From Echinarachnius parma (taxonomy: Eukaryota > Echinodermata > Echinoidea > Clypeasteroida > Echinarachniidae), in the NCBI GenBank assembly GCA_037951105.1, contig JBAMJV010009681.1, positions 1-64,000 on the forward strand: a stretch of 64,000 nt of DNA, given 5' to 3'. Positions 63,056-64,000 of this stretch are shown here, one piece after another (positions within the stretch are counted from its first letter, which is position 1; each line of letters starts with the position of its first letter). A program made the translations under genes and the position numbers. The notes beneath the pieces are model-generated. The model saw only the letters and a list, made by a program, of their open reading frames with translations, was not told the DNA's origin and made no database searches.

Positions 63056-63108
63056 AGCCAATGAGAAACTATTGTTCCACGTGACCTGCTCTTAAGTGTT
63101 TGACGTCA
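63056..63108. promoter_or_regulatory. CCAAT / E-box / CRE cluster
   Basis: Within 53 bp there are a CCAAT box (AGCCAATGAG, 63056-63065), a CACGTG E-box (63079-63084) and a perfect CRE TGACGTCA (63101-63108), in single-copy-looking DNA. A second CCAAT is at 63040. This suggests a promoter; direction and target gene are unknown. Confidence 0.35.
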
Positions 63109-63669
63109 TTTTCTGTCATGTATGGCGTTGATTCTACGAATAACCGTGTTCGGGCAAACTCGCTAAGCCCACCGATATCATGTTCCGGATAGATTATTGG
63201 TTGAAAAAGTGATAAACTGCGAATACTGACGCACATTACCACTCACCATTGCTCACACAAAATAAAAATAAAGTAATCATTGTCCAGCTGATGCGTGCTC
63301 AGGAAAATGTGATGTAATAGGACATAAGTCCGAAGACTAACAGTTCACAATGTATGATGCTTTAACAAATATAACAAAGTGAACACATACATGATATACT
63401 GTACACATGAAATACTGAATAAGTTAAAATAGAAATGTGTTATCGCCTACCAAGGCAAATTTCAATTTTAGAAACCAAAGAAATTCATCAAGATCGGATA
63501 GCAAAGAAATATCTATCAAACATGTCAAAGTGTGAAAAATCATTGGGTTCTTCCAAATTAAAGGGGGAAAAGTGTGTCAAGCCATAAGAAATTCCTTTAA
63601 AAAAAAGTGGCATTTCGGTGGCGTCAAATCTCTAGAAAAAGATTCTTTACAGATATAGGAGTAGTATTC

Positions 63670-63895
63670 CAGCCTTCTGTGAGTCAGAGATCAGTGGACG
63701 AGCCACATCACACCCAATCTTCCATTACATGTGTATCAGCCATTAGTCAATCAGTTTTAATTACTTTCTACTACAGAGAGTGGAGGTACTTCATCCAGCT
63801 TTCTACGAGTCTGAGATCAGTGGGCGAGCCGCATCGCATCCCATCTCCCATGTACACTAATTATTATATCAACCTGTCATTCAGTATCGATGACT
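63670..63895. repeat. diverged 126-bp tandem duplication
   Basis: CTGTGAGTCAGAGATCAGTG (from 63677) recurs with changes 126 bp later (CTACGAGTCTGAGATCAGTG). The period is a multiple of three and an open frame spans both, but nothing in the translation is recognisable. Confidence 0.45.
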
Positions 63896-64000
63896 TTTTC
63901 GTGGAAGAGGGCGCATTGACATGATTGAGGACCGCGTGAGATAAAAGACCGGAGGGCTGCTCCGTACGTCTGTCTAATTGTTGCGTGATTTTACATTTAA

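Noticed and set aside
62852-63061. 69-codon minus-strand frame beside the CCAAT/CRE cluster
   Set aside because: No motif, no donor in a fitting place, and the regulatory motifs overlap its start.
63607-63924. 105-codon frame over the 126-bp duplication
   Set aside because: In-frame duplication is notable but the translation has no recognisable motif and no support as an exon.
1-64000. CRISPR arrays, operons or bacterial genes
   Set aside because: Tandem repeats here are satellites, minisatellites or transposon cores; introns and SINE/LINE content show an animal genome.

Overview
The window looks like nuclear DNA from a marine invertebrate animal, most likely a deuterostome such as an echinoderm, hemichordate or amphioxus. 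The reasons are an intron-rich Death-NACHT-leucine-rich-repeat (NLR) immune receptor gene, AT-rich spacers, and very dense small DNA transposons with TTAA, TA or 8-bp target duplications. The species cannot be named from the sequence alone. There are no bacterial features, rRNA genes or CRISPR arrays.

The main host gene is one NLR on the minus strand. Its recognisable exons run from 46.8 kb down to about 5.1 kb: Death domain (46506-46795), serine-rich linker (40469-40573), NACHT (37167-38254), the end of the NACHT module (34573-34897), a conserved post-NACHT exon (9854-10053), and two LRR-type exons (9289-9483, 5077-5223). A possible terminal exon lies at 4492-4589. The splice phases of the first seven exons agree exactly and give about 783 residues. 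The first coding exon is not identified, and the 3' end is uncertain.

The 24.5-kb intron between 10.05 and 34.57 kb is a stratified transposon cluster. Two head-to-tail copies of an unclassified element with about 415-bp terminal inverted repeats (10095-24020 and 24023-29269) share a single TA. The first copy has since been hit by a mariner-type element, a Helitron/Helentron-like element with eight tandem repeats, a full-length L1/Tx1-type LINE with an intact 1252-codon ORF2, and nested TTAA MITEs. The second copy took a foldback element built of 16-bp repeats, and it keeps empty sites that date the insertions in the first copy. Further along the same intron (31.4-32.9 kb) is a GC-rich, CCAAT-box segment with a candidate two-exon small gene on the plus strand.

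The other NLR introns hold a LINE fragment (35.4-37.0 kb), a CR1/L2-like LINE 3' end (39.6-40.1 kb), TA-flanked elements, and a 2.3-kb inverted-repeat element (43.97-46.26 kb) carrying four tandem 291-bp units, each with a tRNA-like gene with an AGC anticodon.

Left of 9.3 kb and right of 46.8 kb the window is mostly MITEs of four TTAA families, hAT elements rich in C/G runs, minisatellites of the GGACTC type, and tandem duplications. Several MITEs are interrupted by younger elements with clear target site duplications, so the relative order of insertion can be read directly. A CCAAT / E-box / CRE cluster near 63.1 kb may mark a promoter of a gene lying mostly outside the window.
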